A DNA stretch of 64,000 nt from Pseudomonas putida (lineage in GTDB: Bacteria > Pseudomonadota > Gammaproteobacteria > Pseudomonadales > Pseudomonadaceae). The notes beneath the pieces were generated by a model that did not search any database, was not told the DNA's origin, and saw only the letters and a program-made list of their open reading frames with translations. Below are positions 43,404 to 51,937 of the stretch, one piece after another; position 1 is the stretch's first letter, and each line of letters opens with the position of its first letter. The translations under genes were made by a program, and so were the position numbers. The stretch covers positions 1-64,000 of the forward strand of contig NZ_MKZO01000014.1 in NCBI RefSeq assembly GCF_001941965.1. Reading direction: 5' to 3'.

Positions 43404-45092
43404 TCATTCCCGACTACCAACCACCGTCCCCTCCGGCACCACCACCTGCCCCAGATCGATCCGCTTGAACACCGGACTCGCCCCCAACCTGGCATTGAAC
43501 CGCGTGTTGAAACTGAACTCATCCTCCGTCGCCACACTCAACGGCCGCCCATACGCCGCCTGCACCTGCGCCTGGTCATACCCCAGCAACTGCAACAGGG
43601 TCGGGAACAGGTTGTAGTGACTCGACCGATCGCGGTTCTGCTGCAGATGCGCGGCCCAGTCCGGCGCCTTGACCCCTTCACCCTGGATCACCACCAGCGG
43701 CACCAGGCCCTCCTCCATCACCGGGTCGCTGTCGCAGTGGGTGTTCAACCCGGGATTGCCCCGCTCATGCAGGTCCTGCCCATGGTCCGAGGTGTAGATC
43801 AGTACCGCCTGGCTCAGGTCGGCCTGGGCGAACAGGCGCTTGAAAAACTCCCCCACGTTCCACGCCAGGGTGTTGCGGTAGGCATTGCGGTACAGCACCC
43901 AGTCCTGCGGGCTGCCTGAAAAGCCATCGCGCCGCCCGGTATCGGCGATATCGGTGTACTCCCCGCGCGGCAAGGCCGGACGCCAGAGCATGAAGTCATC
44001 CGGGTACTTGTCGTGCACCGGAAAGTGCGCACCGACCTTGTTGACCAGGATCAGTTGCGGCCGCCCATCACCCAGCAACTCCACCAGTTGCGCTTCCACC
44101 GCCATATCCCTCTGCTGCACCGGGGTGTCGTCGAACTGGATGAAGCGGTCGATATCGCGCTTTTCCGTTTCGCTCATCAGGTTCTGCAGGTTGCCACCGG
44201 TGCGCTGGGCGTCGATGTACACCGTCTGCAGACCGGCCTGATGGGCGTACTGCCAGATCGACGGCTGGGTCGAGTTGATCCGCAGATAGTCGGCGCGGGT
44301 GCCGCCGTAGCGCAGGGTGACATTGGTGTCGGCGCTGCAGTTGGCGATGGACGCGGCGTAGCCGAAGTTGAAGATTTTCAGCCCCGCTCCTTGGGTCAGC
44401 GGCGTGGGCACGCCCTGGGCGGTGTTGAGGTCGAGGTAGTTGCCGGACACGCTTTCATCGATCAGCAGCACGATGTCCCGGGCCATGGCCGGGCCGCTGC
44501 GGGCCAGACTCACCGGCTGGCGCACACCGACATGGTCATGCAGGGTTTCGTAGGCCAGCAGGTTGAGATAGGCCAGCGGCGTATACATCACCGGCAAGCC
44601 CCGGGCGCCCTCCCCGGCACGCACGAACAGGATCCCCGTCAGCAGCAGCACCCCCAGCAGCGGCGCCGCCCAGGGCAACACCCGCGGTAGCCGCGGCCAG
44701 GTCCCTGGGCGCAAGCCGATTCCCAGCAGCAGCAACAGCCCGCGCGCCAGCGCCAGCAGGATGGCGTCCTGGTACTGCAGCAGCGCGTCCTGGATGAATG
44801 CGCCGGAATAGACCATCGAGATAAAGGCGCTGTAGGTCAGGTAGCTGGCGGTGATCCGCGTGTAGGCATCGAAGAACACCGCGCTGGCGAAGAACAGCAA
44901 CGCCAGCGCCCAGCGCACCAGACCCAGGCGAATCTGCGCTGCCAGCCACAGCCCCAGCGCCAACAACCCGAACACGCCCAGGTACAACACCAGCGCAGGC
45001 CCCATGCCCAGCGCCTGCAAACGTTCGCCTGTCGCTTCATGAAAACAGGCCAGGTAGCCGAGCAACAACGAGCCCTTGAGATATGCACGCAT
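43404..45092 (-). CDS. Membrane sulfatase-fold phosphoethanolamine-type transferase
   Basis: A 562-residue inner-membrane protein: about five N-terminal membrane helices (residues 5-175) and a periplasmic alkaline-phosphatase/sulfatase-like domain. The nucleophile region is IVLLIDESVSGNYL, followed by later metal-binding residues YTSDHGQDL and NTHCDSD. This is the architecture of EptA/CptA-type transferases that put phosphoethanolamine on lipid A or sugars. It lacks the standard E(S/T)xR block, reading DESVSGNYL, so the transferred group is uncertain. Start at 45092 (MRAYLKGS) begins the first helix. Divergent from the exopolysaccharide operon, so modification of that polymer or of LPS is possible. 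Confidence 0.78.
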   Translation of the reverse strand: MRAYLKGSLLLGYLACFHEATGERLQALGMGPALVLYLGVFGLLALGLWLAAQIRLGLVRWALALLFFASAVFFDAYTRITASYLTYSAFISMVYSGAFIQDALLQYQDAILLALARGLLLLLGIGLRPGTWPRLPRVLPWAAPLLGVLLLTGILFVRAGEGARGLPVMYTPLAYLNLLAYETLHDHVGVRQPVSLARSGPAMARDIVLLIDESVSGNYLDLNTAQGVPTPLTQGAGLKIFNFGYAASIANCSADTNVTLRYGGTRADYLRINSTQPSIWQYAHQAGLQTVYIDAQRTGGNLQNLMSETEKRDIDRFIQFDDTPVQQRDMAVEAQLVELLGDGRPQLILVNKVGAHFPVHDKYPDDFMLWRPALPRGEYTDIADTGRRDGFSGSPQDWVLYRNAYRNTLAWNVGEFFKRLFAQADLSQAVLIYTSDHGQDLHERGNPGLNTHCDSDPVMEEGLVPLVVIQGEGVKAPDWAAHLQQNRDRSSHYNLFPTLLQLLGYDQAQVQAAYGRPLSVATEDEFSFNTRFNARLGASPVFKRIDLGQVVVPEGTVVGSRE

Positions 45093-45488
45093 GGAATGAG
45101 ACCGCCTTCGGCAGACCGGGGATTTTCGAAAGGTAGTCAGCTTGCGCGGGTCTTTCCAGCTATCGACTGCCAATTTTATGGCGAATTATTGGCGCCGAAA
45201 AATAGGGATTAACACTAAAGGAGAGCCGTCAAACCAATTGCGAACAAATCTCTACAAGCCTTGAACGGCGCGGCCTTCGACCGTTTATCGAGAAATCACC
45301 CGGCGACTGGCCATCACCTTTTTGACGCAAAGGCGCGGATTGAAAGGGGTTGATGGCAAAACGACCGCTGCAACAGGCAACGTAAGTTGAGTGAAACATG
45401 CCATTCCATTGACACTTTTTCCGCAGCCTGCGCTATACCGAAAACACATCGCTGTTACACCCCCATTACGCCATGCGAGGCATCCGGA
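45093..45488. other. 396-bp divergent region upstream of the exopolysaccharide operon
   Basis: No gene found. AT-rich around 45170-45260. It must hold the operon promoter and possibly regulator sites for both flanking genes. I see the promoter-like pair at 45409-45438 and an AAAGGAGAG at 45227-45235 with no start codon near enough. No obvious long inverted repeat. Confidence 0.5.
45409..45438 (+). promoter_or_regulatory. Sigma-70-like promoter for the exopolysaccharide operon
   Basis: TTGACA (45409-45414) and CTATAC (45433-45438) at 18-base spacing. The predicted transcript starts near 45446, about 43 bases before the ugd start codon. Confidence 0.5.
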
Positions 45489-46841
45489 ATGGACGTGAGT
45501 GTGTTCGGTACGGGTTACGTAGGACTGGTTCAGGCAGCCGCCCTGGCAGACGTCGGTCACCGGGTGCTGTGCGTGGATGTCGATACCCACAAGATCAGCC
45601 AACTGCGCGTCGGTGTACCGCCGATCCACGAGCCGGGCCTGTCGGCCATGCTCGAGGACAACATCCGCGACGGCCGCCTGCTGTTCAGCACCCAGGCCAG
45701 CGATGCGGTGAGCCATGGCGAACTGATCTTCATCGCCGTCGGCACCCCACCGGACGAAGACGGCTCCGCCGACCTCTCCCATGTCCTTGGCGTGACCCGG
45801 CAGATCACCGAGCTGATGGACGGCGACCGCACCCTGATCATCAAGTCCACGGTGCCGGTGGGTACCGCCGACCAGGTGGCGCAACTGGCCCGCGAGCAAC
45901 TGGACCGCCTGGGCAAGCTGGAGCTCAAGGTACGGGTGGTGTCCAACCCGGAATTCCTCAAGGAAGGCAGCGCCCTGGCCGACTGCCTGCGTCCGGACCG
46001 GATCATCGTCGGCACCTGCGACGCCGACGCCCAGGACCAGCTCAGCGAACTCTACGCGCCCTTTTGCCGCAACCATGAAAAGCTCATGTTCATGGACAAC
46101 CGCAGCGCCGAGCTGACCAAGTATGCGGCCAACGCCATGCTCGCCACGCGGATCAGCTTCATGAACGAGCTGGCCAACCTCACCGAGCGCCTGGGCGCCG
46201 ATATCGAGGCGGTGCGCAAGGGCATCGGCTCCGACCCGCGCATCGGCTACCACTTCATCTACCCCGGCTGCGGCTTCGGTGGCTCGTGCTTTCCCAAGGA
46301 CCTGCGCGCCCTGCTACACACCGCCGAGCACAACGGCATGCCGCTGCGCCTGCTGCAGACCGTCAGCGAGGTCAACGACAGCCAGCGGCAGATCCTCTTC
46401 GCCAAGCTCAAGCAGCACTTCCCCGGCAGCCTTGCCGGCAAGTCGGTGGCGCTCTGGGGCCTGGCCTTCAAGCCCAATACCGACGATATGCGCGAAGCGC
46501 CCAGCCGCTACCTGATGGAAGCCCTGTGGGCCGAAGGCGCCACGGTGCATGCCTTCGATCCGGAAGCCATGGCCGAGTGCCGGCGGATCTACGGCTACCG
46601 CAAGGACCTGCAGCTCTGCGCCACCCGCGACGATACCCTGGAAGACGCCGACGCCCTGGTGATCTGCACCGAATGGAAGAATTTTCGCGTGGTGGATTTC
46701 AGCCTGCTGGCGCAGAAACTGCGCCAGCGCCTGATCATCGACGGGCGCAACCTGTACAACCCCGACCAGGTCGCCACCTTCGGCCTCGACTATTGCGGCA
46801 TCGGCCTGCGTCATGTCGTGCCCGAGGTACCGGCACCATGA
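45489..46841 (+). CDS. ugd: UDP-glucose 6-dehydrogenase
   Basis: A 450-residue enzyme that oxidises UDP-glucose to UDP-glucuronate with 2 NAD+. N-terminal Rossmann motif VFGTGYVGL at residues 5-13. Catalytic Cys267 in GCGFGGSCFPKDLRAL. The C-terminal UDP-binding GLAFKPNTDDMREAPS is typical. First gene of the exopolysaccharide operon; it provides the uronic acid for the polymer. Start ATG at 45489; the open frame extends upstream but lacks homology. Overlaps the epimerase gene by four bases. Confidence 0.94.
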   Translation: MDVSVFGTGYVGLVQAAALADVGHRVLCVDVDTHKISQLRVGVPPIHEPGLSAMLEDNIRDGRLLFSTQASDAVSHGELIFIAVGTPPDEDGSADLSHVLGVTRQITELMDGDRTLIIKSTVPVGTADQVAQLAREQLDRLGKLELKVRVVSNPEFLKEGSALADCLRPDRIIVGTCDADAQDQLSELYAPFCRNHEKLMFMDNRSAELTKYAANAMLATRISFMNELANLTERLGADIEAVRKGIGSDPRIGYHFIYPGCGFGGSCFPKDLRALLHTAEHNGMPLRLLQTVSEVNDSQRQILFAKLKQHFPGSLAGKSVALWGLAFKPNTDDMREAPSRYLMEALWAEGATVHAFDPEAMAECRRIYGYRKDLQLCATRDDTLEDADALVICTEWKNFRVVDFSLLAQKLRQRLIIDGRNLYNPDQVATFGLDYCGIGLRHVVPEVPAP

Positions 46842-47908
46842 AAGTCCTGGTGACCGGCGCCGCCGGCTTCATCGGGGCCCACTGCGCGCTGCGCCTGCTG
46901 CGCGACGGCCACCAGGTGATCGGCCTGGACAATTTCAACGCCTACTACAACCCGGCGCTGAAAGTCGCGCGGGTCGACTGGGTACGCCAGCAGGCCGGTG
47001 ACTTTACTCTGCGGATCCTCGACCTGAACGATGCCGAGGGCCTGCAACGCCTGTTCGCCAGCGAGCAGCCCGAGGTGGTGGTGCACCTCGCCGCCCAGGC
47101 CGGGGTGCGCTACTCCCTCGACAACCCCCGGGCCTATCTGGACAGCAATGTCGCCGGCTTCCTCAATATCCTCGAATGCTGCCGCCGCCATCCGGTGCAG
47201 CACCTGCTGTTCGCCTCGTCCAGTTCGGTGTACGGCGCCAATCGCACGGTGCCGTATTCGGTACGCGATGGCGTCGACCACCCGCTGTCGCTGTACGCCG
47301 CGAGCAAGAAGGCCAACGAGGCCATGGCCCACTGCTACAGCCATCTGTTCGGCATCGCTGCCACTGGCTTGCGCTTCTTTACCGTGTACGGCCCCTGGGG
47401 CCGCCCGGACATGTCGCCGATCCAGTTCGCCCAGGCCATCCATGAAGGCCGTCCGCTGCGCCTGTTCAACCATGGCCAGCACCAACGCGACTTCACCTAT
47501 ATCGATGACATCGTCGAAAGCCTGGTGCGCCTGATCCCTCAGGCCCCGCAAGCCAATCCAGAGTGGGACGCAAGCCACCCGGACCCGGCCAGCAGCCACG
47601 CGCCCTGGCGCCTGTACAACATCGGCGGGCAGCGCCCGGTGGCCCTGCTCGACTATGTCGCCCTGCTGGAAAAGCACCTGGGGCGCCAGGCCGAAGTCGA
47701 GTTGCTGCCGCTGCAACCGGGGGACGTGCTCGACACCTGCGCCGACGCCAGCGACCTCGCCGCCGCCACCGGTTTCACTCCCCTCATTTCCCTGGATGAC
47801 GGACTCGGGCGCTTCGCCGCCTGGTTCCTCGACCACTACCTGCCGCTGCTCGGGACGCCAGCGCAGATCCACCGGGCTTCGCCCGCAGAGCAACGGAGGT
47901 CGATATGA
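46838..47908 (+). CDS. NAD-dependent UDP-glucuronate 4-epimerase-like
   Basis: A 356-residue extended short-chain dehydrogenase. NAD motif VTGAAGFIGAH at the N terminus, catalytic Tyr153-x3-Lys157 in LYAASKKANE, and the pocket motif GVRYSLDNPRAYLDSN. That pocket signature (R-YS--NP--Y---N) is typical of UDP-glucuronate 4-epimerases (WbnF/LpsL type), which give UDP-galacturonate. Directly after ugd and coupled to it, so product of one is likely substrate of the next. Substrate inferred from sequence and context. Confidence 0.87.
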   Translation: MKVLVTGAAGFIGAHCALRLLRDGHQVIGLDNFNAYYNPALKVARVDWVRQQAGDFTLRILDLNDAEGLQRLFASEQPEVVVHLAAQAGVRYSLDNPRAYLDSNVAGFLNILECCRRHPVQHLLFASSSSVYGANRTVPYSVRDGVDHPLSLYAASKKANEAMAHCYSHLFGIAATGLRFFTVYGPWGRPDMSPIQFAQAIHEGRPLRLFNHGQHQRDFTYIDDIVESLVRLIPQAPQANPEWDASHPDPASSHAPWRLYNIGGQRPVALLDYVALLEKHLGRQAEVELLPLQPGDVLDTCADASDLAAATGFTPLISLDDGLGRFAAWFLDHYLPLLGTPAQIHRASPAEQRRSI

Positions 47909-48651
47909 CCGGACAACCGCAAAGCGCCCAGGTACAGGCGCTGCAAGAGGACAAGCGGATGGACCCCAAGCACCGCATGCGCATCGATTCGGCGGTGCAC
48001 AAGCAAGGTCGTGGCTGGTTCACCGGGCGTATCGGCGGCCGGCCCTGGACCCTGTCGCGGACCAACCGCTGCCTCGCCGGCCTCGGCGCCGTGCTCCTGA
48101 TCATTTGCCTGGCGCCACTGCTGCTGGCCCTCGCCGTGCTGGTCAAGGCCAGCGGCCCGGGGCCGGTGTTCTTCGTGCAACGGCGCACCGGCTATCGCGG
48201 ACGCTGCTTCGGCATGTTCAAGTTCCGCACCATGGTCGCCGACGCCGAGGCGCTGAAGGAGTCCCTTCGGCACCTGAACAAGCACGGCGCCCAGTCCATC
48301 GATTTCAAGATCGACGATGACCCGCGGGTAACCCGGATCGGCCGCTGGCTCCGGCGCAGCAGCCTCGACGAGTTGCCCAACCTGTTCAACGTGGTGCGCG
48401 GCGAGATGCGCTTGGTCGGCCCCCGGCCTACCTCGTTCAACGCCTACCGCTACAAGGACAGCCACCTCGCACGCCTGAGCATCTACCCCGGCATGACCGG
48501 CCTCTGGCAGATCTCCGGGCGCAGCGACATCGACTTCGACCAGCGGGTCGAGCTTGACCTCAGCTACATCGCCGAACAGAGCCTGAGCCTGGACCTGAAG
48601 ATCCTGCTCAAGACTCCCTTCAAAGTGTTCAACGGCCACGGAGCAAGTTGA
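47905..48651 (+). CDS. Undecaprenyl-phosphate sugar phosphotransferase (priming)
   Basis: A 248-residue bacterial sugar transferase (PF02397-like) that starts the repeat unit by moving sugar-phosphate onto undecaprenyl phosphate. After a 50-residue soluble N terminus, one membrane segment (about 57-80) is followed by the catalytic domain: GPVFFVQRRTGYRGRCF, MFKFRTM, then RVTRIGRWLRRSSLDELPNL, NVVRGEMRLVGPRP and YPGMTGLWQISGR. It lacks the long membrane N-domain of WbaP. The first sugar is likely a hexose-1-phosphate but cannot be told. Confidence 0.9.
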   Translation: MTGQPQSAQVQALQEDKRMDPKHRMRIDSAVHKQGRGWFTGRIGGRPWTLSRTNRCLAGLGAVLLIICLAPLLLALAVLVKASGPGPVFFVQRRTGYRGRCFGMFKFRTMVADAEALKESLRHLNKHGAQSIDFKIDDDPRVTRIGRWLRRSSLDELPNLFNVVRGEMRLVGPRPTSFNAYRYKDSHLARLSIYPGMTGLWQISGRSDIDFDQRVELDLSYIAEQSLSLDLKILLKTPFKVFNGHGAS

Positions 48652-48652
48652 G

Positions 48653-49300
48653 ATGGACGGTTCTACTTCAAGAAGCATGCGTATCGCGACCCCCAGCGAA
48701 ACCAACCTGACCTCCACCCTGCTCGACCAGGACCGCCGCCTGCTGTTGCTGACCGCCGCCAACCGCGGCAGCGGCACCAGCACCAGCGCCCTGGCCGTCG
48801 CCAAGCAACTGGCACAGATGAGCGGTGGCGCGGTGTTGCTGGTGGATGCCAGCGACACCCCCGACAACCTCAGCCAGCAACTGGGCCTGGGCAAGCTGCG
48901 CGGGTTCAACGACCTGCTGTTCGATGACCAGACCCCGCCGCTGCCCCAGGACTGCATCGTGCGCCTGTCCGACCAGAGCTTCGACGTGCTGCCCGGCGGC
49001 CTGCACAAGCGCGGCGGCGAGCGTCTCGACCCGGAAATGCTGCGGGTCCTGCTGCACAAGCTGGCCAGCGACTACCGCTTCGTCGTGATCGACGGCGAGG
49101 CGGTCTACGCCGGGGCCGACAGCCTGGTGATGGGGCCGCTGGTGGATGGCGTGATCCTGGTCATCGACGCCGACGACACCCGCCGCGAAGTGGCCCAGGC
49201 TGCCAGCCAGCGCCTGGTCCAGGCCGGTGCGCAGTTGATCGGCAGCGTCTTCAACCGGCGCCGCTACTACATGCCCAAGTGGCTCTACAACAACCTTTGA
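48653..49300 (+). CDS. CpsD/Wzc-like cytoplasmic ATPase with degenerate P-loop
   Basis: A 215-residue ParA/BY-kinase-fold protein, usually the cytoplasmic partner of a Wzz-type copolymerase. The Walker A region reads NRGSGTSTSA, with Thr42 in place of the invariant Lys. A Walker A'-like VLLVDASDTPD and a B-like FVVIDGEAVYA follow. The C terminus RRRYYMPKWLYNNL has a cluster of Tyr residues as in tyrosine autokinases, though short. Without the Lys, ATP hydrolysis may be lost and the role could be structural. It starts 1 base after the sugar transferase and precedes wza/wzz homologues. Confidence 0.82.
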   Translation: MDGSTSRSMRIATPSETNLTSTLLDQDRRLLLLTAANRGSGTSTSALAVAKQLAQMSGGAVLLVDASDTPDNLSQQLGLGKLRGFNDLLFDDQTPPLPQDCIVRLSDQSFDVLPGGLHKRGGERLDPEMLRVLLHKLASDYRFVVIDGEAVYAGADSLVMGPLVDGVILVIDADDTRREVAQAASQRLVQAGAQLIGSVFNRRRYYMPKWLYNNL

Positions 49301-49324
49301 GCCGACCGTGCGAGGGCCCCCGAC

Positions 49325-50353
49325 ATGAACCATTCCCTGATCGCCCTGTTTGCCCTGGTACCACTGCTGGCCGCCTGCAGCAGTCACCAGGAAATGCACC
49401 AGATGCCGGTGCAGATCATGACCGCCCCCAGCGCCAGTGCCCAGGCCACCGAGCTCGACAGCCAGGAACAGGTGCTGCGCCCGCAGGACGTGCTCGACGT
49501 GATCTTCCATATCGCCACCAGCGGCACCGATGCCTATCGCATCCAGCCCGGCGATACCATCGGCCTGAACTTCCTCTCCGCCAGTTCCCTGAACGGCAAC
49601 CAGCTGGTGCTGCCTGACGGCCGTATCGAACTGCCGGCGGCCAACACCTCGGTGCAGGTCGCCGGGCTAACCCCGGATCAGGCCCGCGCCGCGATCCAGC
49701 AGGCCTACCGCAACAAGAGCCTGTTCCAGCCCAACCGCGACCAGTTGACCGTGCAGGTGATCAGCCCGCTGACCAACGAGCAGAACCTGAAGAACTCGCT
49801 GAACCACCCGGCTACCGGCCTGAGCCGGGAGATCACGGTGAACAGCGACGGCCGCGCCAACTTCCCGGAAGTCGGCTCGGTGGCCCTGCAGGGCATGACC
49901 GTGAGCCAGCTGGAAAGCTACCTGAACGAGCGCTACGCCAAGCTGCCGGGAAAAATGAGCGTCGACGTGATGCTCAAGTCCACGGCGGTCAACGAGATCT
50001 ACGTGCTGGGTGAAGTAGGCGCGCCCGGCGCCTATCCGATCCGCCGTCCGGTCTCGGTGCTGGAGGCCCTGACCCTGGCCCGCGGGCCGAGCATCAAGGC
50101 ACGCCTGGACTCGGTGATGATCATGCGGCGCAAGGGCAACCAGGTGACGGCGGTGCCCTACAACATCGACAAGGCGCTCGACGCCAGCGCCGCCCAGGTC
50201 GCCTACCTGCAACCGGACGACATGCTCTATGTGCCCAAGACCAAACTCGCCAGCGCCGGCGAACTGGCCCGGCAACTGGCCGACGTGGTGCTGTTCCAGG
50301 GGGTTGGCGTGAGCTTCGGCTATCGCCTCGACAACAAAGGCAGTGACAACTGA
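49325..50353 (+). CDS. Wza-like polysaccharide export lipoprotein
   Basis: A 342-residue outer-membrane lipoprotein with lipobox LLAACSS (Cys18). Polysaccharide-export domain (about residues 68-150) begins YRIQPGDTIGLNFLSASS. SLBB-like beta domains follow (about 165-305) with VLGEVGAPGAYPIRRPVSVLEA and LDSVMIMRRKG. The C-terminal helix (about 310-335) would form the outer-membrane pore as in Wza. Length is shorter than Wza (about 380). Works with the downstream Wzz-like copolymerase. Confidence 0.92.
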   Translation: MNHSLIALFALVPLLAACSSHQEMHQMPVQIMTAPSASAQATELDSQEQVLRPQDVLDVIFHIATSGTDAYRIQPGDTIGLNFLSASSLNGNQLVLPDGRIELPAANTSVQVAGLTPDQARAAIQQAYRNKSLFQPNRDQLTVQVISPLTNEQNLKNSLNHPATGLSREITVNSDGRANFPEVGSVALQGMTVSQLESYLNERYAKLPGKMSVDVMLKSTAVNEIYVLGEVGAPGAYPIRRPVSVLEALTLARGPSIKARLDSVMIMRRKGNQVTAVPYNIDKALDASAAQVAYLQPDDMLYVPKTKLASAGELARQLADVVLFQGVGVSFGYRLDNKGSDN

Positions 50354-50371
50354 TCCCGGGAGTATCGCGAC

Positions 50372-51937
50372 ATGAATCCCAAAGAGAATTACCTGCACGA
50401 GTTCTTCCGCATCTTCTTCGCCAACCGCCAGTGGGTGAAACGCATCTTCCTGGCCTTCGCGGTGATTACCCTGCTGCTGCCGCTGGTCCTGCGCCAGAGC
50501 TTCGATATCGGCGCCGAGGTCATCGTCCAGTCGAAGAAACTGTCGCAGAGCGATACCAATACCGCCCTGGCCCAGGAAACCGACAAGTTCATCCCGCCCT
50601 CCCTGGCCGACATGGAGACCGAGAGCAATATCCTGCGTTCGCCGACCCTGATCCGCCAGACCATCAGCCAGCTGCGCAGCGAAGGCAGCTACAGTTCGGA
50701 GCCGGGCATGCTTGATCGCTGGGTAGTCAGCCCTTTGCATGTCCATGTCATCGACCCGCTGCGCAGCGCCCTCGGCCTGCGCGTGCAATCCGCCGGCGAC
50801 AGCGAGCTGGATGCCCTGACCGAGCAGGCGGTGAAAAGCCTGAAGGTCGATACCCTGCCCGGCTCCAACGTGATCTCGGTGAACTACAGCTTCCCCGATC
50901 CGGCCCAGGGCACCGCCTTCGTCGCCCGCCTGCTGGACAACTACCTGAAGAACCGCCAGGACCTGCAATCCAACGAGTTGCCGGAGTCCTTCTATGAACA
51001 GAAGAAACTCCAGTACCAGACCCGTCTCGACGACCTGGAAAGCAGGCGCCTGGGTTTGCTGGAGGCCAACGGCTCGTCCGATCCGAAGGAGGAAATCACC
51101 TTCCGCCTGAACGCGATCAACACCGAGGAGCAGGACCTCAACCAGTACCGCGACCGCCTGCTGCAAAGCCAGCGCTGGCTCGACTACCTGAAGGGCGCGC
51201 TGGCCAATGCCAGCTCGGCGAAAATGGCCGACTACAGCTTCCCCTTCACCTTCACCACCACGGTGGACAACATCGCCTTCGAGGATCGCGAGATCAAGCA
51301 ACTGGGCGAGCAACTGACCGGCCAGGTGTCGCGCTACGGCAATGACACGGCGATCTTCCAGCCCGGCAGTGAACCCATGCAGTTGCAACGCGAGCAGATC
51401 ACCCGTACCCGCCAGCAATTCCTGAAAGTGGTGTCCAACCGTATCCGCGAACGCGAGAAGGACCTGACCGTGGTCCAGGAAGTGATCGCCCAGAAAACCG
51501 CGCGCATCGGCGAGCTGAAAAGCCGCATCCACCAGTTGCAGGAAACCCAGAGCAAGGCGCGCCAGCTCGATACCGAGATCGATGCCCTGCACAAGGCCTT
51601 CTTCACCTACACCCAACGCTATGAAGAAAGCCGTGGCCAGGGCCAGCTCGACAACCTGTCCAACGCCCGTATCCTCAGCGCGCCGTACCAGCCCACCGAA
51701 GCCGCCTTCCCGCGGCCGCTGCTGATCATTCCGTTCGGCATGCTGACCGGGTTGCTGTTCGCCATCGCCCTGGTCTATGTCCGCGAGTTCTTCGACCACC
51801 GCTTCAAACATCCGGCCCAGATCGGTCAGGAGCTGAACCTGCCGGTGCTGCTGGTGATCAACGACCAGACCCCGGCACTGCCCAACCCGCACAAGCAATG
51901 GTCGCTGCCACGGCTGTGGCACTGGGTGCGCAATTGA
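50372..51937 (+). CDS. Wzz/GumC-type chain-length regulator
   Basis: A 521-residue polysaccharide copolymerase. One membrane segment near residues 20-42 and another near 446-470. The long periplasmic part between them is helical with coiled coil (about 200-430). The proline-rich stretch before the second segment, APYQPTEAAFPRPLL, is family-typical. It has no cytoplasmic kinase domain; the ATPase-like partner is the separate gene two positions upstream. It spans the periplasm between the Wzy/Wzx complex and the Wza-like exporter. Its end overlaps the next gene. Confidence 0.92.
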   Translation: MNPKENYLHEFFRIFFANRQWVKRIFLAFAVITLLLPLVLRQSFDIGAEVIVQSKKLSQSDTNTALAQETDKFIPPSLADMETESNILRSPTLIRQTISQLRSEGSYSSEPGMLDRWVVSPLHVHVIDPLRSALGLRVQSAGDSELDALTEQAVKSLKVDTLPGSNVISVNYSFPDPAQGTAFVARLLDNYLKNRQDLQSNELPESFYEQKKLQYQTRLDDLESRRLGLLEANGSSDPKEEITFRLNAINTEEQDLNQYRDRLLQSQRWLDYLKGALANASSAKMADYSFPFTFTTTVDNIAFEDREIKQLGEQLTGQVSRYGNDTAIFQPGSEPMQLQREQITRTRQQFLKVVSNRIREREKDLTVVQEVIAQKTARIGELKSRIHQLQETQSKARQLDTEIDALHKAFFTYTQRYEESRGQGQLDNLSNARILSAPYQPTEAAFPRPLLIIPFGMLTGLLFAIALVYVREFFDHRFKHPAQIGQELNLPVLLVINDQTPALPNPHKQWSLPRLWHWVRN

